Origin: Agroathelia rolfsii
Lineage: Eukaryota > Basidiomycota > Agaricomycetes > Amylocorticiales > Amylocorticiaceae
Assembly: GCA_018343915.1 (NCBI GenBank)
Contig: JABRWF010000002.1
Span: 3,038,001-3,102,000 of the forward strand
Reading direction: 5' to 3'
Length of the DNA: 64,000 nt
Part shown: piece by piece, positions 25,279 to 37,100 of the stretch
Numbering within the stretch: the first letter of the stretch is position 1
How the letters are laid out: each line of letters begins with the position of its first letter
Translations under genes and position numbers: made by a program
Notes under the pieces: generated by a model
The model's input: only the letters and a program-made list of their open reading frames with translations
What the model was told of the DNA's origin: nothing
Database searches by the model: none

Positions 25279-26777
25279 GATGTTACGAGTACAAGTGACA
25301 AGCAAGAGTTAAAGAGCTCCAAGAAGGTTAGGTGATAAAATAAGAGTACACTTTTTGGCTTATGGATCTCCAGCCAGAAGGTTGTTGATCAAATGTAGTG
25401 CAGACCAACTGACAAAGCTGAGAGACTCTTATAACGAGTCAGATGTTGGATTGTTACGGTTACACTTGACCGCAGTTGGTCTTGAGACTTGTCACAGTGA
25501 GCAAGCATGCCTTATCTGGGATGGTAATATCCATGTTCCACGCCTCGGTCACGGTTAACCGCCCCGTTTTTGAAATTATACACCAAATAACTGAGCGCTA
25601 CTGGCCACTCACAACCGGCTCACAGGGTAACGACAAAAATTACTCTGGCCATTGCTTGTTCATGCACACCTCATTTATTAGTATTACTGTCATAATCAAT
25701 GCGCTGTGGCATGGAATTTTGGTTCATCCAGCTATAACCCACTCAAGTGGAATATCACTTTACGTCTGATGAACACCAATACGGCGTAGAGGAGCTGCGT
25801 GTAGTAGCTGTGATGCAGGTTCGAATATACGAGTTCTATATTGTGCTCAAATGCATCGAGCGTCTTTGTGCGAGTATACTACATTCGGTTCTTGGATTTA
25901 CTTCACTGGCACCCCTCCTGTGTTTGAAACAGAAAGCATTGATCGAAAGATCACGGCATTAGACATCACCAAAATCACTGCATTGTTCATGGCAAATATC
26001 TCCGGATGTACTAGCTGTGTGTCTTTTTGTTCGGAGCCAGGATGGCATTTTCTTTGCAGGGTTTTTGAAGCTGTGAATCACTGGCATATGTTGGTGACGG
26101 CCCAGCTGTGATAACACAGGTAATCGATTTTATTGGAACAAAAAAGGGACATATTAATGCCTTTATTAGTACTGCATTCATTATCTGAAGAACTCTAATT
26201 CCTTGGGCATATTTGGCACTTATTACAGCCACTGGCATCTCCAGTGAACGTTTCGGATCGGTGTTGTAAATGTAAAGATCAGGTCCTGTGATTCAGAGAC
26301 CGGAAAAATGCGAAACTTGGCTGATTTTTTTGCGGTCTGAAAAATCCATGGCATCGAACGTGCTCGCATTAGACAATACAAGGAATGTAATATACTATAA
26401 TGGCCGGATTGCGTGCTTTGGGCTTCGAGATGTATAGTAGCTGGCAGCTTAGGTGTGGGCGAAATCAGCTCTGTTATAAGATGAAACCAGATGATGGAGA
26501 GTGACGAATGGCGAATTAACACAGCTGGATTCTATAAATGCGATTGGATGGCCTATAAATGTCATATCAGATCTGTGAAGTAGCCTTGCGCTTGAGCTCC
26601 CTCTTAACGATCTTTTTTCCGGACACCTTCCGCGTAAACTACCATGCACAGCGCAGAACACCCAAGTGCTATATTATGACTCATAGACACATCGCCATCT
26701 TCGCAAATTCATCCCTCTTCGCCCTCTAGTACCCTTCCGACGTACACCTTCTCTCCATAAGCAGACGAATCAGAAAC
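25279..26777. promoter_or_regulatory. Longest gene-free stretch, divergent between UBE2O-like and NAGS genes
   Basis: About 1.5 kb with no gene I can support. Only short random frames are present. I saw no tRNA, terminal inverted repeats or coding remnant. It holds two promoters at least; the middle may be relic or unannotated RNA-coding DNA. Confidence 0.45.
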
Positions 26778-28726
26778 ATGTTGTGCTCGCGTACGGGTCG
26801 CCTAAGTGGCCATCGTCTGGCAAGTCTGGTCAAAACCAAGAAAGCATCCTTTGCTGTGAGCCCGCCACTGCCGCGAGGTTGTCTCAATTTCGGACTAAAG
26901 ATTTCCATAGACTATCCAAGAGTCCAAGACGCCATTGGATGGAGAGGAGCTTCACAGCAATGTGAGTAACATTCAAGGGAAATTTTTTGTACCGCTTCCA
27001 TCAATTATTCAATGACATTGCTTTTCTTCGTTTTTAGGATTTCATCCTCTCTGTCTTGAAATCTACGTCTACCGCGCGGGATGCAAAATCGTACCTTACA
27101 AACTTTGGTCCTTCCCAGAAACCCGTTACGCTCACCGCACCCGCTGTGCTACCCAAGATAATAGAACCTGTACCAACAGCAATAACGACACCATCTAAGG
27201 CGCAGGATCTTGCCGTCCCCAAACCATCCCCAGTAGTCGCCTCCATTCTGAATCCTGTTCACCGTCGCACAGCTCTCGTCAAAATGCAAGGTCCCTTCAC
27301 GGACGTGCAGTTGGAGAGCATCACCCGTGGCTTGGTCTACCTGGAAAAACTCGGCCTCACGAGTGTCATCGTAATTGAGAACGAAAATATTCCCCGCGGC
27401 GAGGAAGGAGACCGCAAGGCCGTTGTTGAAGATACTATGCGTGTTGTTACTGCACTGGAGAAGCACGGTGCCAAAGCACGCCCCGTGCTTGATCTCGTGG
27501 TCAGGTTGGGGCCCAGGCCAGGGGACGAAGTTAATCATCCCTCAGGGATCGAGCCACCAGAGGCGCACACATTTCCTTCTGATCTTACCAGCATTCGCTC
27601 ATCTCTTCGCTCGGGTGAAATACCTGTTTTGCCTCCATTCGCGCTAGATACATTCTGTCGCTCAGTGCGAGTTGATTCCAATGATGTTATAGCTGCTCTT
27701 GCCCGTGGCATGGTCGAAGCAGCTGAGGTCGATACCCGAGCACCATCTACATCTTCGCTCGATAGCGATGTGGACCTTACGCCTCTACGACTCATGATTA
27801 TCAACCGCGAGGGTGGCGTGCCATCGTATGCTCGAGCCGGACTCCCTCATCTACTTATCAACCTAGAGTCGGAATACTCTTACATCCATTCGACATTCCA
27901 ATCTCCGTGGAAAGCCTCCCATCCATCTTCACTATCCAACCTTTCTCTCGCTCGCACATGCTTATCGTACATGCCTCCCACTTCCTCAGCAATTATGGTC
28001 TCACACCGGTCACCAAGTTCGCTCATCGGCCATCTCATTACCAACAAGCCAGCCGTCAGCTCCAGTCTACCCCACGCGCTTTTGCAAGGCAACCGGAGTC
28101 TTTCTCCAGAGACCCCAACCCTCCTTAGGCGTGGCATGCCCATCACCGTCATCAAGAATGTCGATGAGATCGACCGGACGAAGTTGAAGAAGTTACTCCA
28201 ACAAAGCTTCAAGCGTGAGCTGGACGAAGCCGCATTCTATGCCCGCCTCGAGCAATGCCTCGACTTTGTGATCATCGCCGGCGATTATGTCGGCGCCGCG
28301 ATCGTTACCAACGAACCCAGCGCGACGGGGCCGATCTCCTACCTCGACAAGTTCGCCGTGCTGCCCGAGAACCAAGGTGACGGCACCGTCGACTTCCTGT
28401 GGGTCGCGCTCCATGACGAGTCTTATGGACTCGGCCACCCGTTCTCAGCCAACCCTAACGGCGGCAAGGAGGGCAAAGGCGAGGGCCGTGATCTGGTATG
28501 GCGCAGTCGTTCCGATAATCCTGTCAATAAGTGGTACTTTGAGAGGAGCACGGGGCACATACGCCTCGGCAAATGGGTACTCTTCTGGTGCGATGCAGAG
28601 AAGCGGCTCAAGATTGAGGAGGGCAGGCGAGGTGTTGAGGGACTGAAGTGGGTTGAGGGCTGGGAGGAAGGTCGGTTAGGTGTCTGGAGTGAGGCAATCA
28701 ACAAAATACCTTCGAGTTGGCGATGA
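26778..28726 (+). CDS. N-acetylglutamate synthase, mitochondrial
   Basis: Makes N-acetylglutamate from glutamate and acetyl-CoA, the first step of arginine biosynthesis in the mitochondrial matrix. Three exons (26778-26855, 26911-26961, 27038-28726) give 605 residues. The first exon encodes a basic, Ser-rich, acid-free leader (MLCSRTGRLSGHRLASLVKT), a good mitochondrial presequence. A divergent amino-acid-kinase-like domain follows, then a GNAT domain with KFAVLPENQGDGTVDFLW, the conserved LVWRSRSDNPVNKWYFERS and a WCDAEKR ending. I chose this start because it is the only arrangement that keeps frame through the two short exons to DFILSVLKSTSTARDAKSYL; the single-exon alternatives do not join in frame. 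Confidence 0.9.
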
Positions 28727-29117
28727 AGGGCGTTCATAAAATCAAACAAAAACACCCATGGTATTTGTTTTTCATTAAACATGTATTTTATAGTCTTCGA
28801 ATATTGTATACCTTTCTAAATGGTCAAAAAATAGAGGTTGGCATTAGCTGCTATCATCCGAAACACCCTTGTCTGAAGCTCTCCTATCGTGTTTGGTTCA
28901 TAATTAATCAAGTCTATGGAACGTATTAGAGCTGGCTGACCATCCATGAAATTATAACTCTGGCAGCCCATAGGTATACGGGACTCATCAACACTCAGAA
29001 CGTTTACGCATTGACCCACTTTATTTATTGAAGTCCATGAATCCAAGATAAGATGTTCTACAAATGTACAAACGTAATGCTCGAAGCAAGTCCTGTTATC
29101 ATCCCAGTATTCTAAAT
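28727..29117. other. Convergent intergenic region
   Basis: The 3' flanks of NAGS (+) and the carnitine carrier (-). No gene seen. A minus-strand frame here only extends past a splice site of the carrier's last exons. Confidence 0.6.
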
Positions 29118-30571
29118 CTAAAGGAATTTGTCTAGCAGTTTTCTCGACGCTTCCACACCCAACTGTTGACGAGATTAGCACAGAGAAGATGAAGGCAATA
29201 AAAAATGCTTGACTCACGAAGGTTGCAGCGTTTGCTGGGAATGCCTAAAAATATGATAGTTAGCTATTCTGAAAGAGTAGCGAAAGGGTTGGAGTTAGCT
29301 GACCCTGGCCATGGCGGGTCCGAATCCTTTCCAGAGGGCAGCAACGCCATCGGCTGCGATCGTCTTACGGGCACAGTCAACAAGACCGGAGTAAGTGCCT
29401 TCGGGAGCCGATTGAATGCGGGATTTCAAGACCTAAAACAATAAGGACCATGAGCTATGGTGAGCGAAAAAAAGAACTAAAACGAGCGAATACTGACATC
29501 AGGGGGAATAGCCAGAGCCCACATAGCCACACCTGCGGTACCACCGGCAACGATGACAGCTCCCAGGTTGAGGTCTGCAGAGGTCGCATCTGCTGGCGTC
29601 AGCAGTTTCTTCGTGACCTCATAAGCGGCGAAGTATCTGTCAATTAAGGATAAGAACGCCCAGTCTATTACACTGATTATTTTCAACACTTACGCAGCGC
29701 TTCCTGGACCATCACGAGCAATAGTTGCGCCCGTGCCACGGAAGATACTGCGTATACCGCCTTCCTTGTACAAGTGTCCGATGACATCAATGACACCTTT
29801 GTACTGTCTCTCAGAGCCACCTTGGCCTTGGACCTATGATGATAATACATGTAAGACACCAGCATTGACTGTCATATGAAAGTGCTCACCTGCAAAAGGA
29901 CCTTTGCTCTTTCCACAGGGGCGGTGACCAACGTTGTCGGGCCTGCTGACAAGAATCCGGCGAGGGCGAGCTCTGGAGTGGACAACGTCTCCGATTTCCG
30001 GTTTGGTGTAAGTGCATAGATGAGTTGCTTGGAAGTGTCGTATGCCTGGGAGTACAAATTAGTACAGTTAGGCTAAGGGTAATCAGAAGAACAGCCGCAC
30101 CCAGAAGGAAACGGCGAAAATGGGTGTTACGCCAAGTAGAGGCGGGACAATACCGCGATACATTCTGAGGAATGTTATTTTATGAGCAATCGACATCGCA
30201 GGGGTTAGAAGAATATTCTTCGCACCCAGAAACACCATCTCTGGCCAGCGTCTTTTTAACCACATCGATTGCACCTGTGTATGTTCCGGGACCTGCCGTT
30301 TGCAGCCTAGTCTTCGTAAGATCGAATGGGTGTCCTAAAGTGGCCAACCAGTTAATGAGAAATGACCAAGAGCCCGAGTTCCTCAAGCACTATCCATACC
30401 AACACAGACGGCGGCTACACCACCAAACCCTCCAGAGACGAAGGACTTGATAGATTCAGCTGCAGATGTCTTGGCAGCTTGAGGTGTTGTCTCTGCTTCT
30501 GTGTTACTCTATGTCCACAATATAAGGATCAATAATATTTGGAGGCATCATGCAAACGAGCGTCTTACCAT
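29118..30571 (-). CDS. Mitochondrial carnitine/acylcarnitine carrier (SLC25A20/Crc1 type)
   Basis: Exchanges acylcarnitine for carnitine across the inner mitochondrial membrane. Ten exons join to 306 residues, the usual carrier length. Three mitochondrial-carrier repeats carry the signature motifs: [22 protein letters not shown] and [20 protein letters not shown] near the C-terminus and LYRGI-like [18 protein letters not shown] are characteristic of the carnitine carrier branch. The first coding exon contains only the ATG (30571-30569), followed by GTAAGA; exon 2 begins at 30508 with [10 protein letters not shown]. One exon (29244-29218) is 27 nt. Functionally it complements the peroxisomal thiolase at 5216, though the two are far apart. 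Confidence 0.92.
30569..30571 (-). other. Start-codon-only coding exon of the carnitine carrier
   Basis: ATG is followed directly by GTAAGA. The 60-nt intron 30568-30509 ends ACATAG, and exon 2 reads [15 protein letters not shown]. There is no other upstream in-frame ATG in exon 2. Confidence 0.78.
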
Positions 30572-31019
30572 GGCTGCAGACCAAGTACAGATGATGGGAG
30601 AAGAGAAAAAGTAGGAGTGAGCGATCCTGGCATTGCTGCTCGGCGTTTGAACCGGTTAGTCGTGCGCCAGATGCAGCCACAGACGCGGTCATTGCCGTGG
30701 CATATGATTTCCGCAACGTCCGCACTGGCATTGACACAGTTGGATCGGCGCATGTCTCCGGGTCAAGCAGCAACCATCCAAGTGACCGCTCAAACGACGC
30801 TAATTGCTACCTAAAGATTGGATATGGGTGATTGTTTTATGCATTTATGAACATTGGCCCCATAGGCAAATAATCAACTAGGTATACTACATATCTTAAG
30901 TTAGCGTATCAAATGTCTCGTTTGTGGGAGCCGACAATAAGACTAATATGTGCACGAAAGATCAAAATCAAATAAAAGGCATGCAGGAAAACTCGTTCAA
31001 AAAGGTACCAATCAACACA
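30572..31019. promoter_or_regulatory. Promoter region of the carnitine carrier
   Basis: No gene seen between the carrier start and the 3' end of the FAS1 gene. No oleate-response-like element was recognised with certainty. Confidence 0.45.
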
Positions 31020-33847
31020 CTACTCATCCATCTCCTCGCGACTAAATCCGCCCACTGGCTCATACGTCGCCTCTCTCATGTCCTTGCGCCATACCCATCG
31101 TACCCCTGCGAAGAAGAAGCAGATGCCCACACCCCCAAGAATCCCAACCAAAACCGGTGCACCATATTTGAGCCACCATGGTGGATAATATGGAGCCAAA
31201 ACGCGATCGATCTGGATCACACCACCTTTGCCGCCGCCAGTAGTGGCTCTGCCCCAGGCCAAAACCTGGGCCCAGTCCTTGTCACCGGAGGTGCCGCGGG
31301 CACCCTTAATGCCGACGACGTATGAACCCAGCTCTGAGGGAGTATCAGAAGGACGGAAGACGATATCACCATACTCGTGGCTCTGCGACAGGATGGTCTT
31401 GTACGCTTGCTGTGAATCCAAAGATAATGGTCTATTGTTGTTTAGTGCGTCTACGATCAGGTACGACACACTTTGAGTCTTGGGGGAAGGCATCGACCAC
31501 ACGATGTGCTGAGCGACGAGCACGGTCAGGGCTGGTATATCCGCATATAACTCTGTTAGATTGTAGCCCTTAAACGCGTCATCAGTTGGGCATAGCAAGG
31601 TCCACCCGTCAGCAGGAAGGTCAGCTTCAGCCCACGGAGAGCCTTCCGGAGGAGCAGTGCCATTAAGTATCCAATCCAAACCTGCTTTCGTAACAAGTCC
31701 AGCCATGATCGAGCCTTTCGCCGACTTTGCCAACTTTCCGAGCGTAATGTCAACGGATCGTGGAAGGAGTATATCGGAGAGCTCATGTACGACTCCAGTC
31801 TGTGTCAGACGCTCGGTAGGTGTCAATGCAGAGAGCATATGGGCCCAACCACCACTCGGTGATACTGTAATTGTGGCATTCTGTTGGCTCCGATAAAGTT
31901 GAATATCGGTGCCTTCCAGTGTAGGAAAGGTACGCTGGGACCCTTTCAGGAGTGCATCTGCATATTCAACGCCGTCGATCACGTGATGCAGAATAAGATG
32001 CTCGAGCTCAGCCTTGGATGAGGATGAAAGCAGATAGTCGCTGACGAGCATACCTAGCCGTTTAAAGGCGTCATTATGGGGAACGAGAATTGAGGTCCGC
32101 GGTTGCTTCCGTAGGATATCGGCGAGTGATGTGGAAAATATCGCAGCAAGGAAAGAGGACAAGTCCAGTTCAGGCAATATGGTGTCTAGGGCATCAACGG
32201 GTGGGCTGAGGGGACGAGAAATGAGGTAAATGGTAGTCTTGTTGACAATGACTAGAATGGAGTATTAATTTCCATTATGATAACAAGAGTATAGAACTCA
32301 CTGGGATCTCTAAGTATACCAGCGCCTCCGAAGCGAATATGCTTTCCGTCGGTCACATCAACGTGGAGCACCTGCTTTCCCCCATCCAGCCCCTCCTCCA
32401 GTAATGCGGTCTCCAATAGCGTCTTACCCTCGAGTCTCCCCGGTGTCCAAGTACCGGGAATGATGTGATACCGGAGTACCTTCTCGAGCTGCTTGCTGCC
32501 CTCCTTTGGAAGCCCATCTCCCCCAAATACCGAGATAACGTCGTCTTGCGGTGCAAGAATCGTGTATTCGGCAGATGTGTCATTGATGAAAGAAGTCAAG
32601 TTAACGGAATGCATCAAAGAGACAAACTTGGAGCAGTTAAGTGCAAGAAGGTATTTCTCAGGTGTCAGTTCGATGGAGCCCGGAGGGATGATGAGTTCAG
32701 ATATGAAATGTATGACACCATTGGAAGCGTAGATATCCGGGTGAACGATCGAGGCGTGGGAAATTTTGGCATTCCCTGAGTCAATAGAAACGTCGAGTTC
32801 AGTGCCACTGATGGTTTTCACTACATCATCAATTACAATTATGAGAACACCATAGCAAAATCAGAGCAAACATGACTATACATTTGTCCCCAGACTTGAG
32901 TTTATCTGTCCATTTCACCCCTTTCGCTGCAACAGCATGCATTCGAACGATCTTTTGCAAGTCGTCAGTTGCCCAACCACTCTCGAGGTAGAGACGCTCA
33001 AGCTTGTCCAATTTTTCCCATGCATCGTTTGCCGGTAGAAATAACGTTAATTCTGACGTCGTGTTCAGGAGTTTCGTAGTTTCTGGTGTTAAGACATCGT
33101 TGAAATAAGACACAGCTGGGTATTGTGACAGGGTGCTTGCTATAATCCTTATATCAGACTTCTGTATACTTATACCCATCGAAATATAGCAGAGCGTGAC
33201 TAGCACTTGCCTATGTCTACCGGTACCTTCAGCACATCTTCGATCTTAACTAAAAAGCCGTTCGTAGTGTTGACTGGCTCTGCGGCAACCTTTGCGCCGC
33301 CTTTCCCAAACGCATCAACACCTACCCACGTACTTCCTTCGCGTGCCGCAAGCCTCAGTCTTTGTGGTTCGTCTCCAAGTAGCCCATGGGGTATGGGCAT
33401 CCATGGTGGATGAGGCGGAGGTTCATCTGTTGGAGGATCCACATAGACCTTCGGATAATGTAAGGTCTTAACAAGTACCGGATGCGCTTTATCATCCTTG
33501 GGCAATTCTGAGACGGTATAATTCAAGAGGTGATAAAACAGCTCTTGACGAAGTTGCTCATGTACATTATCGACTAAATCCGAGTCATCGAGGTGGACTG
33601 AATTCCAGAAAGAGTCATGTCGTTTGATAGCATCGTTTGTGGGCGCGAATATAGTCGCGTTCTCAAAGCGATTTATGGTAGGAATCAGGCGTGCGCGCTG
33701 GAAGAGCTTGAGTAGGATGCTGTAATCAGGGTCATTGCTAAGTGCGTCAACGAGATTGGTTGTAAATGTGGATGATGGGGTCGAAAGAGGAATTTGGTAG
33801 GCAGAGGCGCCAGCAGAAAGGGCTAGCAAGAGATGCCAGCAGCGCAT
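31020..33847 (-). CDS. Fasciclin (FAS1) repeat membrane protein
   Basis: Begins with a clear signal peptide, MRCWHLLLALSAGASAYQIP, which decides the start over an upstream ATG at 33997. Several FAS1 domains follow in the lumenal or outer part, recognised by the H1/H2-type motifs TIFAPTNDAI, TLFLPANDAW, YTILAPQDDV, SILVPHNDAF and TLLCPTDDAF. Each is followed by an LxxxxLxxHhh...-like segment such as LEHLILHHVIDG or LRYHIIPGTW. A single transmembrane helix near the C-terminus (APVLVGILGGVGICFFFAGV) precedes a short basic tail. FAS1 proteins mediate adhesion or, in yeast YLR001C, are vacuolar; the location here is not decided by the sequence. The coding region has four exons and a divergent promoter (279 bp) shared with RAV1. 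Confidence 0.87.
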
Positions 33848-34126
33848 GGTAGATGTGGGTAGAGGACAACAGGTCCTGGGTGCATGCGCAGTCGGGCCTG
33901 GAGTAGTACTCAGCGGCGCGGACTGACTGCAGGTTGACTTGACCTCAGCGGCGTGCACTGCAGCAATTGAGAGCGCCTGCTGACGTATTTGCGTCATAGT
34001 GTCACGAGGACTGGACTAAGCCGGTTTATCCATTTATAGGAACTGGTTTGAAAGAGGACGGCATTTGGTTTGGGACCGTCAACTTCCTCCTTCGGTACCA
34101 AACCCCAATAATAGTACTGTGATTTA

Positions 34127-37100
34127 ATGCTCCATCTTCAAAAGGCTTACACAGGTGAACCTGTGAACCGACTGCATCATCTTGCCGTAGCGAGCGAGAC
34201 TTTGATTGTAAGACAGACACTGTAGCCGATTCAATCAGCTGGTTTTCAACTTGGCGTTAGATATACTCCTCGGCCCAGTCCATCATAATTCTCGATGCAG
34301 CAGACCTCTCTCTCAAACATATTCTCTCTTTTGAAGATGTTTTTCCTGGAGCAGGAGCGTCCACGGAAGCCATCTCTTGCATCTCCGTTGATTCTGGAAT
34401 GAAATTGGCATGTTTAAACGAGATTTACCAAATATCTTCAGACTAAGACCCCGCATTACAGATAGTGGCGGCTCTCAATCATAAAATCGCCGCCTGGACA
34501 CTATCTGAGAATCGGAAGAACGAGTGGCGCATACATTCATCCCTCACCTTGGAGATTACTCGCGATATCACGTCACTGGATTGCAAATCCGGTGTGTCTA
34601 ATCTTCAGAGATTCTAGGGCAAGCTGGCTAAACTGGAATGCTTAGGTCTTCTTGCTGTGGGAACTCGACATGGGCTCTCAGTCCACACATTAATTCTAGA
34701 CAATGACTTGCCTACCTGGTCACCTAAATGGACATCTTTGCAAGTCTACTTCTTTATATGGTATCCATAGGAATCCGGATTAACAAAATCCTACAGTATA
34801 CCTTCACCAGTCTTATCTCGTTTCTCGCCTTCTTTAATGTACATTACTACTGTATCATCGGTATGTACTTTAATATTGTCTTCAAATTGGCAATTTTTGA
34901 CTTTGGGCAGGAGGACAACATCCTTCGACTATATTCTACCACCTCTGGTCGCAAAACCCAGGAAATAAGACATCCTCGCCGAATTACTGATGTTGTTTGG
35001 AGACATCCGCTTGCTTCTAGCCGGTATGATGCTTTGGTCGGATCACTTACTACGTGCTCTAACATTACTTCTTACAGAGACGATCTTCTACTATATACCA
35101 TGACGGCCGATTCTACACTCAGAGTATTCTCACCCGTCTTAGACTCTCCTCAACGGCTTCAATTACATGCGTCAATCGACTTGTTTTCCTCTCTTCCCCA
35201 CTCTTATGACCTTGCTTCCAAGTTCTCCGGTCCAGGCCAGTCGGGAATTTACTGGCTTGATCGTGCTATCTATAGCAAAGCTATATCTCAAACTTTATTA
35301 CGACTTCCAAATGACTCCGAGAAGGCCTCACATCGTCGTTTAAGAGAGATTATCGAAGAAGGATGGGACCTTTTCCTGCGCGTACTGGTTGATGGATCCG
35401 TAATTGTTTCCGCTCTTGCCGTTAGTAACTTTCCCGTTCCGTTGTTTTATCATACAATGGTCTGGTTCAAACATGAATTGCTAAATTGAAATAGAATATA
35501 GATCGCCGTCCACCGACTTTGTTGCGTCAATTTACATTACAGCATACAGCGCCATCCACATTTCCTCGCACCAACATGACTGTCCCGGGCCATCTCTACC
35601 TCTTGCTTAGTGGGGGTGAAACAGAAGCTGCGGATGGTTCGCTCACATTGGTTACATCGGCGCCACTGGCCAGTTATCGCCTGAACCCACTCGAGTTTTT
35701 CGACGGAAAGGCTTCAGGTCTCAATCTCATATCAACCAGCCTAACTTTCTCCCAGGAAAGCACCAACTCATCCAAGATACTGAAGTTTACACGCACACCC
35801 GATGGAGGAGGGCTCGCCGTCATGCGAGAAAATGACTTGGAAGTTTGGAGGTCAAGCAAGGAGCAGGGCAAGGCTACATTGCTCAAAAAGTATGGAGGCT
35901 GGAAGAGGGTGGAACTAGTAGCCGTTTTGGACGGCGGTACGTATCTAGGTCAAATAATCTGGTCGAGTCTTGCTCATCATGATTCAGGTCATAGTTTCGT
36001 CACATATAGCAAACAAGATTCACTTCTTGTGTACCACGTAACGAACTCAACTCATGAGATATCTCAGCCGGCAGTAACGTTGGAAGCTCCTAATTTGCTT
36101 GCTCTTTTTACATTGTTCTCCACGTCGAGCACAGGCTCATCATGCGAGATCATTATCGGCATTACGACAGAGATTGAAGTCATGCAAATATCCATCAACA
36201 AGGCATTTTTGTCATTATCTACCCCTTCCATCCACATATCACCTATTGCTCTTCCACTTCCTCATCCTCCCCAAATGATTGTCCCGGTTGATCCAATGGC
36301 CTGGAGTGGACCAAGATCTGCTCAAATCACCAGCACACACGACGATCTGCTAAGCATTTCAGACGACGGCGAGCTTGCCTTTTGGGTCTTTGATTCCAGT
36401 ACCAATTCTTCGCAAAGGTGGAAGCAGACAGGGAAAGTTCGAACACACCGAACTGGACTGAGAATGGCAAAGTGTAGTTCTGTCAAGAAATCTGCACTAG
36501 GTAAGCATTATACATCACAAAACGTTGTACACTGATTGTGATCGACCCTAACATCGTTTACCTAATTTACAGTTATACCGACGCCGGAGGGCGAGGAATT
36601 GACAATTTGGGACTCGCAAGAGTCCGAGTTTGCATCTGGCTTAGAATTTAGTCGAGTATACAGGTAGAAGCACCCTTGCTTAAATTCTTGATCTGGTCTA
36701 TTTACCTATTCAAATTCGTTTCAACAGCACGGAATTAATCAATGATCTTGATTGGACTTCAACACCAGACTCTCAGTCTATTTTAGCAATAGGATTCGCG
36801 CATCGTGTCGAGATTTTGTGCCAGATGCGCACATCTTATTTTGATAACGACCCTAGGTGGTCCATTTGCTGGTCAATATCTTTGGAGGGGTACGTATACA
36901 TGACCTTGACATTTTACCGCCGAATTAAATGTTCACGCAGTATGATCCCTCACCCAATCGGAGATTCCATATGGCTTGCAGACGGATCTTTCATGGTGGG
37001 GTCAGGGCCGCATATGCTACTATATAGTCAAGAACCAACAGAACTCAACGGGAAAGAACCCGAAGAACGCCTCTTTGAAAGTGTAGCACGTCTCAATGGA

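Noticed and set aside
25818..25835. GGTTCGAA-like tRNA B-box
   Set aside because: No matching A-box, acceptor stem or anticodon arm around it.
28816..29217. 133-codon minus-strand frame starting with a signal-like sequence
   Set aside because: It begins inside an intron of the carnitine carrier and reads its last exon in the wrong frame.
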